Numbered from the stretch's first letter, positions 1 through 8,313 are shown. The stretch is DNA of 10,460 bases from Granulosicoccaceae bacterium (GCA_023301405.1 JALZUX010000061.1:1-10460); one strand, 5' to 3'. Numbers and translations are program-made. Notes: generated by a model from the letters alone, not told the origin.

Positions 1-129
1 GGCGAAGCATTTTGGGCAAGAGGCTACTATGTTTCCACAGTTGGGCTGGATGAAGAAATGATCAGGGAATATATTCGGAATCAAGAAAAGGATGATATTT
101 ATAGAGATCAACTGAATCTGAAAATTTAG
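1..129 (+). CDS. tnpA: IS200/IS605-family transposase TnpA, C-terminal fragment (5' end outside window)
   Basis: The first in-frame reading gives 42 residues up to TAG at 127-129. It contains FWARGYYVSTVGLDEEMIR followed by EYIRNQEKDD. The FWxRGYxVxTVG(x)DEE...IxxYIxxQE pattern is typical of the C-terminus of single-domain HUH Y1 transposases of the IS200/IS605 family. These enzymes (about 150 aa) cut and rejoin single-stranded DNA at subterminal hairpins. The catalytic HUH motif and tyrosine lie upstream of the window and cannot be checked, so it is unknown whether the gene is intact. The reading frame is open to the window edge without stops, which favours a real 3' end rather than a decayed remnant. 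The IS200 and RAYT (REP-associated) branches cannot be separated from this short tail. Confidence 0.85.
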   Translation, partial: GEAFWARGYYVSTVGLDEEMIREYIRNQEKDDIYRDQLNLKI

Positions 130-215
130 TCTTTTGCGCCTTGGGCGCATATTTAAAACCCTTTGAGGGCGTCACCCAATAAGCGTCCGGCTCTGCCGGA
201 GGTAAGGTAACTAGA
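130..215 (+). mobile_element. Putative right end of the IS200/IS605-type element, with two hairpins
   Basis: Two perfect short stems follow the transposase stop. TGCGCC/GGCGCA (135-140 and 144-149, loop TTG) may also end the transposase transcript. TCCGGC/GCCGGA (186-191 and 195-200, loop TCT) sits about 24 bases before the next gene. IS200/IS605 elements have no inverted terminal repeats but carry subterminal hairpins recognised by TnpA, and the second stem has the right place and size. The exact right tip cannot be fixed without an empty-site comparison, so the boundary at about 215 is approximate. Confidence 0.55.
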
Positions 216-224
216 GAAAATTTG

Positions 225-3170
225 ATGTGTCATTTTCTACGCTATTCGTTTTATGCCATGTGCGCCTGTGCTTTAGCGGTTGTCACGAACTTATCCGCTG
301 ATGACACAGAGGCTTTCTTCGCTAATGCCCAGCTGCCATATCCTCCGTTTGAGCAAACTGGCGATATAGCCCCGCCAAACCCGAATTACCCAAATATATT
401 GTTCATTCTTGATGCATCACAGTCAATGGAAAGAAAGGATGGTACCGGGAAGTCCCGCCTTGTGCGACTGCAAGAGGCGATGGACATAATTTTAAACAAG
501 GCCACCGGTGTGAATATTGGGGTCATGCGATTTAGCCATCTCAATAGCGGTGGTCGAATTATCTACCCGATGTCCCCGATTGAATTTGCCAGGGAAGATG
601 CACTGCAGATCATTAATACGATGGCCATTGATTACTGGACGCCAACAGTTGGTGCTGTATTGGAGGCAGCGTACTATTGGACAGGCTCGGCGGTATACTA
701 TGGCACCACGAGAGCTGCAGAGGAAAGCAAATTTCATAATCGTGTGCACACGGGAAGGGTATCGCACCCTGAAAGTTACACTGGCGGCGATGTGGTTCGG
801 GAAGACACATGCACTGATGCTAATCTTGATCACCTCAGCTGTGTGAACGAGCGGATTGATGGAGATCCCGTATACGTGTCTCCGTTGTTCGGTGAATGTC
901 AAAGCAACTTTCAGGTGCTAATTTCTGATGGCGCTGCAACCGGTGGTATAGATGTGTCACATGCTGACGCACTAACAGGAAAAAATGGTTGCGTGGGAGG
1001 CAATGCAAATACGTGCGGTAGTGAATTGGCAGAATTTATGGCAACGGTTGACCTAGCACCTGACCTTCCCGGAAAGAACACTGTCACTACCCACACCATT
1101 GGTTTTAACGCCAACATTTCAGCATTGACTAACATAGCAGCAGCTGGCGGCGGTGAATATTTCCAAAGCTCCTCTGCCGGTGAGCTGGCAGCGGATCTTA
1201 TATCGATACTCAATGATGCTGTTAATGGAAGCCAGTCATTCGTGGCTCCTGCTATAACCGTTGATCAATCTACACGTTCGTCTCACCGTGAAGATATTTA
1301 TCTGGCGTTGTTTGAGCCCGCAAACAAATCGAGATGGCTGGGTAATTTAAAGCGCTATCGCTTTGATGGCACGATCAAAGATGTTAACAATGAAGAGGCG
1401 CTTGACGTTGACACCGGTACTTTTAAAAGTAGTTCAAAGAGTTGGTGGTCGTTAAAAGCTGATGGTTCAGATGTGGGGTCGGGTGGGGCTGCAGCGCGTT
1501 TGCCTGTTACAGACAGAAAAGTATATACCTATACCGGGATTATCGAAGATCTTACCTCGGTGGTAAACGTTGTTTCTGAAGCTAACACAAATATTACCGC
1601 ATCCATGCTTGATGTCCCCGCCAATGAGCTTGGTAACTTATTGAAATGGGCACGTGGAGTCGACACAGTGGAGGAGGGCGACAACATCCGTCTTGAAATG
1701 GGAGCGCCGTTGCACTCTAATCCTACAATACTTAACTACGGCGTCATCGATGAGGTCAATGATTCAGTCGTTTTTGTTGGAACTAACGATGGTTACCTGC
1801 ATGCCATAAATTCGCAAGATGGCGTAGAGGTGTTTTCATTCATACCGCCAGAGCTTTTACCAAATCTGAAGCCTCTGTTCGACAATGAATTTACCGCTTT
1901 CAGAACATACGGCTTGGATGGTGACCTGACCTTATTGACAAACGACACTGATGATACTATCTCAGGGGATGATTACGCGTACCTTTATATGGGGATGCGG
2001 CGTGGTGGTAGTAACTACACCGCCCTGGATGTGACCAAAAAATCAATACCAAAATTCATGTGGTCAATCAACGGAGGGAGTTCAGGTTTTGAGAAGCTAG
2101 GGCAATCCTGGTCAAAGCCAACATTGGGGACGATCAAATATCAGGGTACCGACACCAAGGTTCTAATTTTTGGTGGTGGCTACGATGCATTGCAAGATGT
2201 TAAATTGATCAAATCTTCAGACACTATCGGCACTGCTATGTATATGGTGAATGCAGAGACCGGAGCGCTGATTTGGAGTGCTTCTGGGGAAACTGACGGG
2301 TATGAGGCGATGCAATACAGTATCCCATCTGATCCTGCTGTAATCGATATAAATGGTGACGGGCTGACTGATCAAATATATATTGGTGACATGGGGGGGC
2401 AGGTTTGGAGATTTGATATCAATAACGCCTCTTCAGATGAAGATCTTGTCAGTGGCGGGGTGATTGCTGATCTTTCAGGGTCTGACTCGGCTAACAATCG
2501 GCGCTTCTTTAACCGTCCTGATGTGGCATTAGCGTTTGAGGGGGCGGAGGCTTTTCTTTCAGTCTCGATCGGTTCCGGAAATCGTGCACACCCACTCTAT
2601 ACTGGCAATACCGACCGATTCTATATCATTCAGCAGCATGATTTTTCTGGTCCTCCTGCCGGATACGGCATTGTAGACAACGTTAAAAGTACTGACGGCA
2701 ACACCGTCTATCGCCCGCTGGAGGAATCTGACTTATATGACGCGTCAGAAAATCTTGTGGGCTCAGCGGACGTGGCAATTGCAGCTGACGCGCAAGTTGA
2801 TCTAAGTCATCGGCAAGGGTGGTTTATAACATTGTCATCAAGTGGTGAAAAAGTGCTTGCGTCGTCCCTTACTGCAGATAACAAAATTTATTTCACCACT
2901 TATATTCCACAAACAAGTGTCGACCGCTGTGCCCCAGCACTTGGCCAAGGGCGTGTGTATTCCGTCAGGCTGCTAGATGCTGCTCCAGCTAGGGGTGAAT
3001 TGAAAGAAGATAGATACGAGTCTTTAGACATTCAGGGCATTCCGCCGAACCCGGTTCCACACCTGACTGAAAGCGGTGACCTGTCGGTGATTGTTGGAAC
3101 AGAAAGAATTGAGAGTGCGACCCCGGAATTAATCAAAAGAGTGTTCTGGACCGAACAGCCCGATTATTAA
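225..3170 (+). CDS. pilY1: PilY1-like type IV pilus tip adhesin/biogenesis factor (VWA domain plus C-terminal beta-propeller)
   Basis: The product is 981 aa from ATG 225 (a TTG at 222 is in frame; AGAGAA at 213-218 is a weak ribosome site for the ATG). A signal peptide (about residues 1-25) is followed by ADDTEAFF, close to the mature start of known PilY1 proteins. A von Willebrand A domain follows at about 57-335 with the metal-site motif DASQS (63-67) and a further Asp in LISDG near 235. The C-terminal half (about 490-960) has PilY1 propeller hallmarks: VVFVGTNDGYLHAI, YMGMRRGGSNYTALDV, and the calcium loop DINGDGLTD (708-716). In the family, PilY1 is exported, caps the pilus with minor pilins and controls extension, adhesion and surface sensing. 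The Pseudomonas protein is longer (about 1,160 aa), and its RGD motif is absent here. No minor-pilin gene lies beside it, and an IS end abuts its start, so expression and partners are uncertain. No frameshift is visible. Confidence 0.9.
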   Translation: MCHFLRYSFYAMCACALAVVTNLSADDTEAFFANAQLPYPPFEQTGDIAPPNPNYPNILFILDASQSMERKDGTGKSRLVRLQEAMDIILNKATGVNIGVMRFSHLNSGGRIIYPMSPIEFAREDALQIINTMAIDYWTPTVGAVLEAAYYWTGSAVYYGTTRAAEESKFHNRVHTGRVSHPESYTGGDVVREDTCTDANLDHLSCVNERIDGDPVYVSPLFGECQSNFQVLISDGAATGGIDVSHADALTGKNGCVGGNANTCGSELAEFMATVDLAPDLPGKNTVTTHTIGFNANISALTNIAAAGGGEYFQSSSAGELAADLISILNDAVNGSQSFVAPAITVDQSTRSSHREDIYLALFEPANKSRWLGNLKRYRFDGTIKDVNNEEALDVDTGTFKSSSKSWWSLKADGSDVGSGGAAARLPVTDRKVYTYTGIIEDLTSVVNVVSEANTNITASMLDVPANELGNLLKWARGVDTVEEGDNIRLEMGAPLHSNPTILNYGVIDEVNDSVVFVGTNDGYLHAINSQDGVEVFSFIPPELLPNLKPLFDNEFTAFRTYGLDGDLTLLTNDTDDTISGDDYAYLYMGMRRGGSNYTALDVTKKSIPKFMWSINGGSSGFEKLGQSWSKPTLGTIKYQGTDTKVLIFGGGYDALQDVKLIKSSDTIGTAMYMVNAETGALIWSASGETDGYEAMQYSIPSDPAVIDINGDGLTDQIYIGDMGGQVWRFDINNASSDEDLVSGGVIADLSGSDSANNRRFFNRPDVALAFEGAEAFLSVSIGSGNRAHPLYTGNTDRFYIIQQHDFSGPPAGYGIVDNVKSTDGNTVYRPLEESDLYDASENLVGSADVAIAADAQVDLSHRQGWFITLSSSGEKVLASSLTADNKIYFTTYIPQTSVDRCAPALGQGRVYSVRLLDAAPARGELKEDRYESLDIQGIPPNPVPHLTESGDLSVIVGTERIESATPELIKRVFWTEQPDY

Positions 3171-3197
3171 TGCTTTTACAATCGCACCGAGTTGTTT

Positions 3198-3362
3198 CTA
3201 GGTGACTGTCTGAGAACTATGGTCTACGGTGCGCGGGGCCTTGCGGCCAGCTATTACGATCGATTTCGTTAAAGAAGAACACTTTTTGCCTCTATTAATC
3301 AGAATAATCTGACTCACAATATCTATCCTCGCTACGACCCTTATTCTCGGACAGGCTGCTAG
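3198..3362. mobile_element. MITE-like element, copy A (165 bp)
   Basis: The segment runs from CTAG at 3198 to CTAG at 3362 and matches copy B (10202-10369) along its whole length. Shared blocks include GGCCAGCTATTA, TCGTTAAAGAAGAACA, GCCTCTATT, ATCTGACTC and TCTCGGACAG. Its ends are imperfect inverted repeats: GGTGACTGTCTGAGAAC on the left, and TTCTCGGACAGGCTG on the right (reverse complement CAGCCTGTCCGAGAA). It encodes nothing. It lies 27 bases after the pilY1 stop, between pilY1 and the convergent ligB. The two arms have diverged more from each other than in copy B, so this is probably an older copy. Confidence 0.75.
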
Positions 3363-3367
3363 CATTG

Positions 3368-3409
3368 GTGCATAGCCCCTACCGCATAGGCGGTGGGGTT
3401 ATTCTGCAC
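3368..3409. terminator. Imperfect palindrome, possible terminator of ligAB
   Basis: CCCC(T)ACCGC at 3376-3385 pairs with GCGGTGGGG at 3390-3398 across loop ATAG, with one bulged T. GTGCA (3368-3372) and TGCAC (3405-3409) form an outer stem. The structure begins about 12 bases past the ligB stop on the minus strand. No clear U-tract follows on that strand and only TTATT follows on the plus strand, so efficient intrinsic termination is doubtful. Confidence 0.4.
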
Positions 3410-3420
3410 GGGAGATTGTA

Positions 3421-4652
<1,232 letters not shown>

Positions 4653-4747
4653 GGGTCTCGCCGTCGGTTCACAAGAAAATAGTTTGTTTACGCGTCTGTG
4701 AGCGCAATTGTAGGTATGTAAGTGATTTAAATCTATGTGTTCAAGGT

Positions 4748-4760
4748 GGGTATTTTACCC
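4748..4760. promoter_or_regulatory. Palindrome upstream of ligA, possible operator
   Basis: GGGTATTTTACCC is a perfect inverted repeat of five bases per arm around TTT, lying 96 bases before the ligA start. Its position next to the best promoter candidate for ligA would suit a regulator site. No regulator gene is adjacent, so this rests only on position and symmetry. Confidence 0.3.
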
Positions 4761-4840
4761 TAATAGAAGTCGAGGTGTTTGCGTTGCTGCTGATGCTATC
4801 AACTTCGAAAGTTGTCTCAACGGGATGGTGAAAGATTGAG

Positions 4841-4854
4841 TTCCCTGCAGGGAA
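4841..4854. promoter_or_regulatory. 14-bp perfect palindrome, possible operator
   Basis: TTCCCTGCAGGGAA is fully self-complementary and lies about 190 bases upstream of ligA. It could bind a dimeric regulator, but no matching consensus is recognised and it may be chance. Confidence 0.25.
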
Positions 4855-4975
4855 TGTTGGGGGGCGGAGCGTGACGATGATTTTTCACAGTACCTGCGCT
4901 TAACCGTGCTTCGTTTGGAGAGTGGCTGTCTCTATTTTTTTGGCTGTAAATTTTCGCTAAAGACTGCACACGAGT

Positions 4976-5095
4976 CTGGGATTTTGAATGTTTCAGATAG
5001 CCCGATAGTGGATGCATCCTCTGCAATATCGCAAGCCATGTAAATTTTTCGACCGCTTCTTTATCGGAAATTTCTGCGGGCTGATATTGCTGCAC
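4976..5095 (-). repeat. Diverged direct repeat, copy 1 (possible gene remnant)
   Basis: Read on the minus strand, this 120-base segment aligns without gaps to 5977-6096, with about 79 of 120 bases identical by hand count. It translates as VQQYQPAEISDKEAVEKF, then TWLAILQRMHPLSGYLKHSKSQ. The partner gives a related peptide (TWLTVLQMMHRLARNLQYSQ). The frame continues upstream through two adjacent stops (5102-5107) into an open stretch that ends in EYHPTALKWFLGVQP. The family is not recognised. Conservation of a peptide pattern with many base changes suggests two decayed paralogous coding pieces. Confidence 0.5.
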
Positions 5096-5677
5096 TTTCC
5101 CTAGCTATTATGGCTGGACTCCGAGAAACCACTTGAGTGCAGTTGGGTGATACTCTGCTCTGGACAGGTTCCATACGATAGCGTTCGCGGCGACTTTGTC
5201 GCATCTTTCGATAGTTGTGTAAATTAAGTATCTGTTAGTTGTTTGGTGTTGGTTAAATTTGTGACTATGGTGTGGGTAATTGTCCTGAATGTTTTTGAAA
5301 ATATGACGCTCTACACCATTATAGATGGCTTGATTGCGATAGGTCATTGTGTTCAATTTGTGCTTGATGAATTTTTTAAATACTATTTCTTAAAAAAATA
5401 TCAATAGATTTTTACGTGAAACGAACCATTCGATCTATTGGTTCAATGGCTATTTTATTTCGTTGCCCTTGAAGATAGTGTACAACGCTACGGTGTTGCA
5501 CATGATGCTATACCGGTTGGAGCGCCGTTTTTTTTGGACAAAAATACATAAGGGGTAACGCTTGATATATACACGACAAACGCTAGCGCACCATCGAATT
5601 ATTCATTAAGGTTGGTGTGGGGTTATTCTGTAAATAGTGCAAATAAAAAATGTTACTCGTGGATTAATGCTGACGCT

Positions 5678-5890
5678 TTAAAGACTATATAAGTGGTTTG
5701 AATGTAGCGGGCGAATAGAGTTTATAGAATATGCAACCATGAAGAAGTTTTTACTAGAAACAATGCCGTAGAATTCTAATTTCGATTTGAATAAACTACC
5801 CGCTACTACTTTTTTGACCGCAGCGTACCTACGCAGCGTTTTTTTGAAAACAGCCTCTTTGCGAAAGCCCCTGACCGTTTTTTTGATCAC
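5678..5890 (-). CDS. Doubtful small basic protein with repeated Val-x-Lys-Lys segments
   Basis: A 70-codon frame starts at GTG 5890 without a clear ribosome site and reads IKKTVRGFRKEAVFKKTLR, then RYAAVKKVVAGSLFKSK, ending in an unremarkable C-terminal half. The Lys-Lys pairs come from TCAAAAAAACG-type blocks spaced 39 and 30 bases apart, both multiples of three. That could mean selection on the protein, or an A-tract repeat that happens to stay in frame. No homologue is recognised. It is more likely not a gene. Confidence 0.2.
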   Translation of the reverse strand: MIKKTVRGFRKEAVFKKTLRRYAAVKKVVAGSLFKSKLEFYGIVSSKNFFMVAYSINSIRPLHSNHLYSL

Positions 5891-5976
5891 AACGCGTCAC
5901 TCTTAGGGTATTGTAAATTGTGCGTGCCGGCTCTTTCAGCTTGGCGTGTAATCTGTATTCAACACTATAGGGGAGT

Positions 5977-6096
5977 CTACGGCTGTGAATATTGCAGGTT
6001 GCGCGCTAACCGATGCATCATTTGCAATACCGTAAGCCAGGTAACCATTTCAACAATGTACTTAGAGGCAATTCCAGCAGACTGACATTCACCCAC
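5977..6096 (-). repeat. Diverged direct repeat, copy 2 (possible gene remnant)
   Basis: This is the partner of 4976-5095 in the same orientation, 1,001 bases away. On the minus strand it reads ECQSAGIASKYIVEMV, then TWLTVLQMMHRLARNLQYSQP, then a stop (TAG at 5979-5977). The shared core is TWL-VLQ-MH with Trp, Leu and His codons conserved. It is not inside a longer open frame and no start or ribosome site is evident. Confidence 0.5.
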
Positions 6097-6160
6097 AATT
6101 TCTTAAGAAATACAGGGCCGTGTTATCTAAGAGGGTTTGACGTCTAGCGTAAAAACGCCT

Positions 6161-6175
6161 GCAACGCATCGTTGC
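6161..6175. other. Short hairpin
   Basis: GCAACG/CGTTGC with loop CAT, flanked by the weaker outer pair CCTGC/GCAGG. It lies about 190 bases beyond the stop of the metallo-beta-lactamase-fold gene. There is no T-run, and its role is unknown. Confidence 0.35.
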
Positions 6176-6234
6176 GTCTGGCAGGTTCTGTTTGCTGAGG
6201 TGTTGAATAGTTTCGCCTTGTGATCTCAAGGTAT

Positions 6235-6256
6235 AGCGCAGCATTATTGCTGCGCT
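6235..6256. terminator. Perfect 8-bp hairpin downstream of the metallo-hydrolase gene
   Basis: AGCGCAGC (6235-6242) pairs perfectly with GCTGCGCT (6249-6256) across ATTATT. It lies about 107 bases past the stop at 6363 on the minus strand. The strong GC stem would suit a transcript end or a 3'-end stabiliser. No U-tract follows on the minus strand and only GTTTG follows on the plus strand, so intrinsic termination is uncertain. Confidence 0.4.
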
Positions 6257-6362
6257 GTTTGTCAGTACTTCATTGTTCTGGGGGCAATTCTGCGAATAGC
6301 CGCCTTTCTGTTTTGGCCTAAAAAGTAGGCTCGAACATTAACTAACGGGGCGGTAACAAGTG

Positions 6363-7211
6363 CTACTTTGCAGGTACCTGACCACTGAACATAAGAAAAC
6401 TTGCCATGCCTTCGATGTTCAATCCTAGCCAGTTCTCGTAGTTCCCCCAGTCTTTATAATCGTTCATGGTGACCTCTTTTTTTAGATCGTCAACCGACTT
6501 GCCGGCTGTTAGACCTTCGAGAACTTCTGCCTTAAGTTGCTCCATGTAGACTCGTGCATCGGTGGCATCTGCCTTGACACCCACGTTGCCGTGAGCCGGT
6601 GCGAAGATGTCGAAATCCAGTGATTCAATTTTGCGAATCTGGTTGGTCCAGTTATCGATATTGGCGCCTCCCATGTTCCGCCAAGGCAAGCGCTTAGGTG
6701 AGGCAGCGTCAGTGATGAATGCCACGTTTGCCGGCCTGACAACAACAGCGATAAGGTCTTCACCGTGGCCGGGGCCGAGCCAGGTAAGTTCGAAAGTCTT
6801 GTCGCCGTGTACGAACTCATGAGACTCATCAAAGCGCAGTGTTGGCTTAACACCATCAATTTGATCGGGCGCATTGGTTTGTGTAATAACAGTTGCATTG
6901 TCGGCCAATACAGCACCGCCGGAGGCGTGATCGCCATGGCTGTGGCTGTAAATAAGGTGGGTAACCGGTTTGTCGGTCAATTTAGCTACTTCGGTTTTTA
7001 TCCATGCTGCTGCATCGGCGTTGATTGGGTCAGTGACTACCGCACCTTCGCCTGTAATCACAACCATTGAATAGTGGAAATTATTCTGCAGTCGATAGAC
7101 ATCCGGGGCTATTTCGGTCACTGAGCGCTTTGCATCGGCCTGCGCGAGCGTAGGTTGGGCTTGCATCAACAATAGCGTTGCGACTGCAACGGACGAAAGT
7201 AATTTTTTCAT
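6363..7211 (-). CDS. Exported metallo-beta-lactamase-fold hydrolase
   Basis: The product is 282 aa from ATG 7211, with AAGGGAA about ten bases upstream. The N-terminus is a clear signal peptide (MKKLL, hydrophobic core, cut near LAQA at 22-25), so it acts in the periplasm. The zinc-site residues are complete: HSHGDH (His90, His92, Asp94, His95), His149 in GPGHGED, Asp168 in FITDAA, and His207 in PAHGN. This pattern predicts a two-metal hydrolase. The MBL superfamily covers beta-lactamases, lactonases, thiol-ester hydrolases and PQQ-linked proteins. The substrate cannot be told from sequence, and calling it an antibiotic-resistance enzyme is not justified. It is transcribed alone, with long empty spacers on both sides. 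Confidence 0.88.
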   Translation of the reverse strand: MKKLLSSVAVATLLLMQAQPTLAQADAKRSVTEIAPDVYRLQNNFHYSMVVITGEGAVVTDPINADAAAWIKTEVAKLTDKPVTHLIYSHSHGDHASGGAVLADNATVITQTNAPDQIDGVKPTLRFDESHEFVHGDKTFELTWLGPGHGEDLIAVVVRPANVAFITDAASPKRLPWRNMGGANIDNWTNQIRKIESLDFDIFAPAHGNVGVKADATDARVYMEQLKAEVLEGLTAGKSVDDLKKEVTMNDYKDWGNYENWLGLNIEGMASFLMFSGQVPAK

Positions 7212-7677
7212 TTACGGTTATTCCCTTGTTAAAAAATTTGCCTGTTGAAAGTATCCTGCCCCGGTACGACTGTATATTAGTGTGTTTTGTTCCGTAATCA
7301 CTGACCAGTTGGCTGAGCGATTAAGCGTCACTCACTTCCACGGTTGTTCTTGGTGTTAAGTAGGTTGATCCATTGGTCGTGTAATCAGGGGGAATCGCTG
7401 AATTTTTTCAGCAGTGTGATATCGGTAGCGCCATTGTACGACTGAAATACGACTTAGTAAAATCAAGTAGCCCGCTTTTAGTTACCAATTTTATTCCGTC
7501 TGGAGATGGAAAACAGGCTTGGTGCTATTGGATTTATGCTGAATGACGATATGGCTGAGCGTGCTTGACGCGTGTCAAGAGCTTTGATGATTCATTTTGT
7601 AATGACTGCAGTGGGCAGGGTGTTTTCCTGAACATTTTTATGTGTTTTATTTGTATTTTTGAGCAAAGGCAGGCAGA

Positions 7678-7695
7678 TAGATAAATATTTATCTA
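7678..7695. repeat. 18-bp perfect AT-rich palindrome
   Basis: TAGATAAATATTTATCTA is fully self-complementary. It lies in the 3' flank of yjjX, 20 bases from a second hairpin. It is not at an obvious promoter; a regulator site or chance AT-rich symmetry are both possible. Confidence 0.4.
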
Positions 7696-7716
7696 AGCCA
7701 CCTATCCAGATGCCGA

Positions 7717-7738
7717 CCCTATCCAAGAATGGTTAGGG
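7717..7738. terminator. Hairpin in the 3' flank of yjjX
   Basis: CCCTATCCA (7717-7725) pairs with TGGTTAGGG (7730-7738) across AGAA, with one mismatch in nine. It begins 66 bases past the yjjX stop on the minus strand. No U-tract follows, so it may be an RNA-end structure rather than a classical terminator. Confidence 0.35.
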
Positions 7739-7803
7739 GAATAGGGGGCTCGATGATAAAAAGTGTAGTTAACCGCTTTTTTGATCCACCGCTAAGGCGT
7801 ATT

Positions 7804-8313
7804 TCATAAGCCTGCCAATGCAAAACAAACCGTTTGGGTGTAGGTACTGCGACGGCTGTAATTGTCTTGCGTGAGTAAACCTATAGCACCACCTTTTTGC
7901 TTGGCGTTTTGCGTGTTGAATACACGGTCGCAGGCGTCACCGAGTTCCAGGCCTTGATCGATCAATGCAGTGATGCTTTTTGGCAGTGGCAGGCTTGTGC
8001 TTCTCGATTGGCTGGTGCGTCCGTCTTGATGTCGTACAATAATCCATGCAAAAGTGCTGATCTGCCCGTGTAACATGTCGATGCCACCTTCTAAACCCAC
8101 GCAGTAGTCTGAGTTGGGGTGGGCGGCAGCAGCGGCCATAACGCGATTGTGCGCACCTTGCCATGTCTCTGTGTCGCTCAGTGGCTGATCCGAAACACCT
8201 GATGACACATGGATGCCTTCAAAGCGACAATCAGGGCGAGGCATAAACAGCGCAAATGCGTCTTCAACGGCGCCAATTTTTACAGGGTTTAGAGAGGCGA
8301 TAAGCACGTGCAT
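7804..8313 (-). CDS. yjjX: Inosine/xanthosine triphosphatase (non-canonical NTP phosphatase), YjjX family
   Basis: The product is 169 aa, matching E. coli YjjX (about 170 aa). The open frame continues upstream to 8445, but ATG 8313 is chosen because MHVLIASLNPVKIGAVEDAF is the family N-terminus and GGA lies about nine bases before it. Family features in order are NPVK (9-12), SSGVSDQPLSDTETWQGAHNR (37-57), YCVGLEGGID (70-79) with Glu75 in the presumed metal/nucleotide site, SRSTSLPLP, and GGAIGLLT near the C-terminus. The family removes ITP and XTP from the nucleotide pool in the cytoplasm so that deaminated purines are not built into nucleic acids. It is divergent from yqaA across 171 bases that hold a strong hairpin. 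No truncation is seen. Confidence 0.9.
   Translation of the reverse strand: MHVLIASLNPVKIGAVEDAFALFMPRPDCRFEGIHVSSGVSDQPLSDTETWQGAHNRVMAAAAAHPNSDYCVGLEGGIDMLHGQISTFAWIIVRHQDGRTSQSRSTSLPLPKSITALIDQGLELGDACDRVFNTQNAKQKGGAIGLLTQDNYSRRSTYTQTVCFALAGL

Larger units (their letters stand above)
4653..6362. other. 1.7-kb region without a convincing gene
   Basis: Both strands were read. Open frames here are short, lack good ribosome sites and mostly do not resemble known proteins. The part nearest ligA must contain its promoter; TTGAAC, then 17 bases, then TTACAT on the minus strand (about 4710-4738) is the best but weak candidate. Other contents listed separately are two palindromes upstream of ligA, a pair of diverged direct repeats (4976-5095 and 5977-6096), a doubtful basic ORF (5678-5890) and hairpins near 6161-6256. 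In-frame stops between 5095 and 5108 and weak protein-like divergence of the repeats suggest decayed genes. Confidence 0.6.
7212..7803. other. 592-bp spacer without a gene
   Basis: No coding frame is supported on either strand. The left part holds the metallo-hydrolase promoter (TAATAT near 7274-7279, minus strand, is a possible -10 with no good -35) and the right part is the 3' flank of yjjX. Small palindromes include GCTGAA-TTTT-TTCAGC (7397-7412). The 18-bp palindrome at 7678-7695 and the hairpin at 7717-7738 are listed separately. Confidence 0.6.

Noticed and set aside
5108..5356. 82-codon open frame on the minus strand ending in FLGVQP
   Set aside because: It has no ribosome site, no recognisable domain in its first 50 codons, and stops abruptly before a remnant-like segment. 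It is treated as part of a possible decayed gene rather than a CDS.
5423..5444. GAACCA...TGGTTC inverted repeat
   Set aside because: A six-base stem with a ten-base loop in AT-rich DNA, with no neighbouring gene start; not distinguishable from chance.
4653..6362. CRISPR array or tRNA/rRNA genes in the gene-poor region
   Set aside because: No regularly spaced identical repeats, no cloverleaf-like segment with a T-loop motif and no rRNA-like sequence were seen on either strand.
6363..7211. Calling the metallo-beta-lactamase-fold protein an antibiotic-resistance gene
   Set aside because: The fold and zinc ligands are shared by many hydrolases, and nothing in the sequence points to beta-lactam cleavage.
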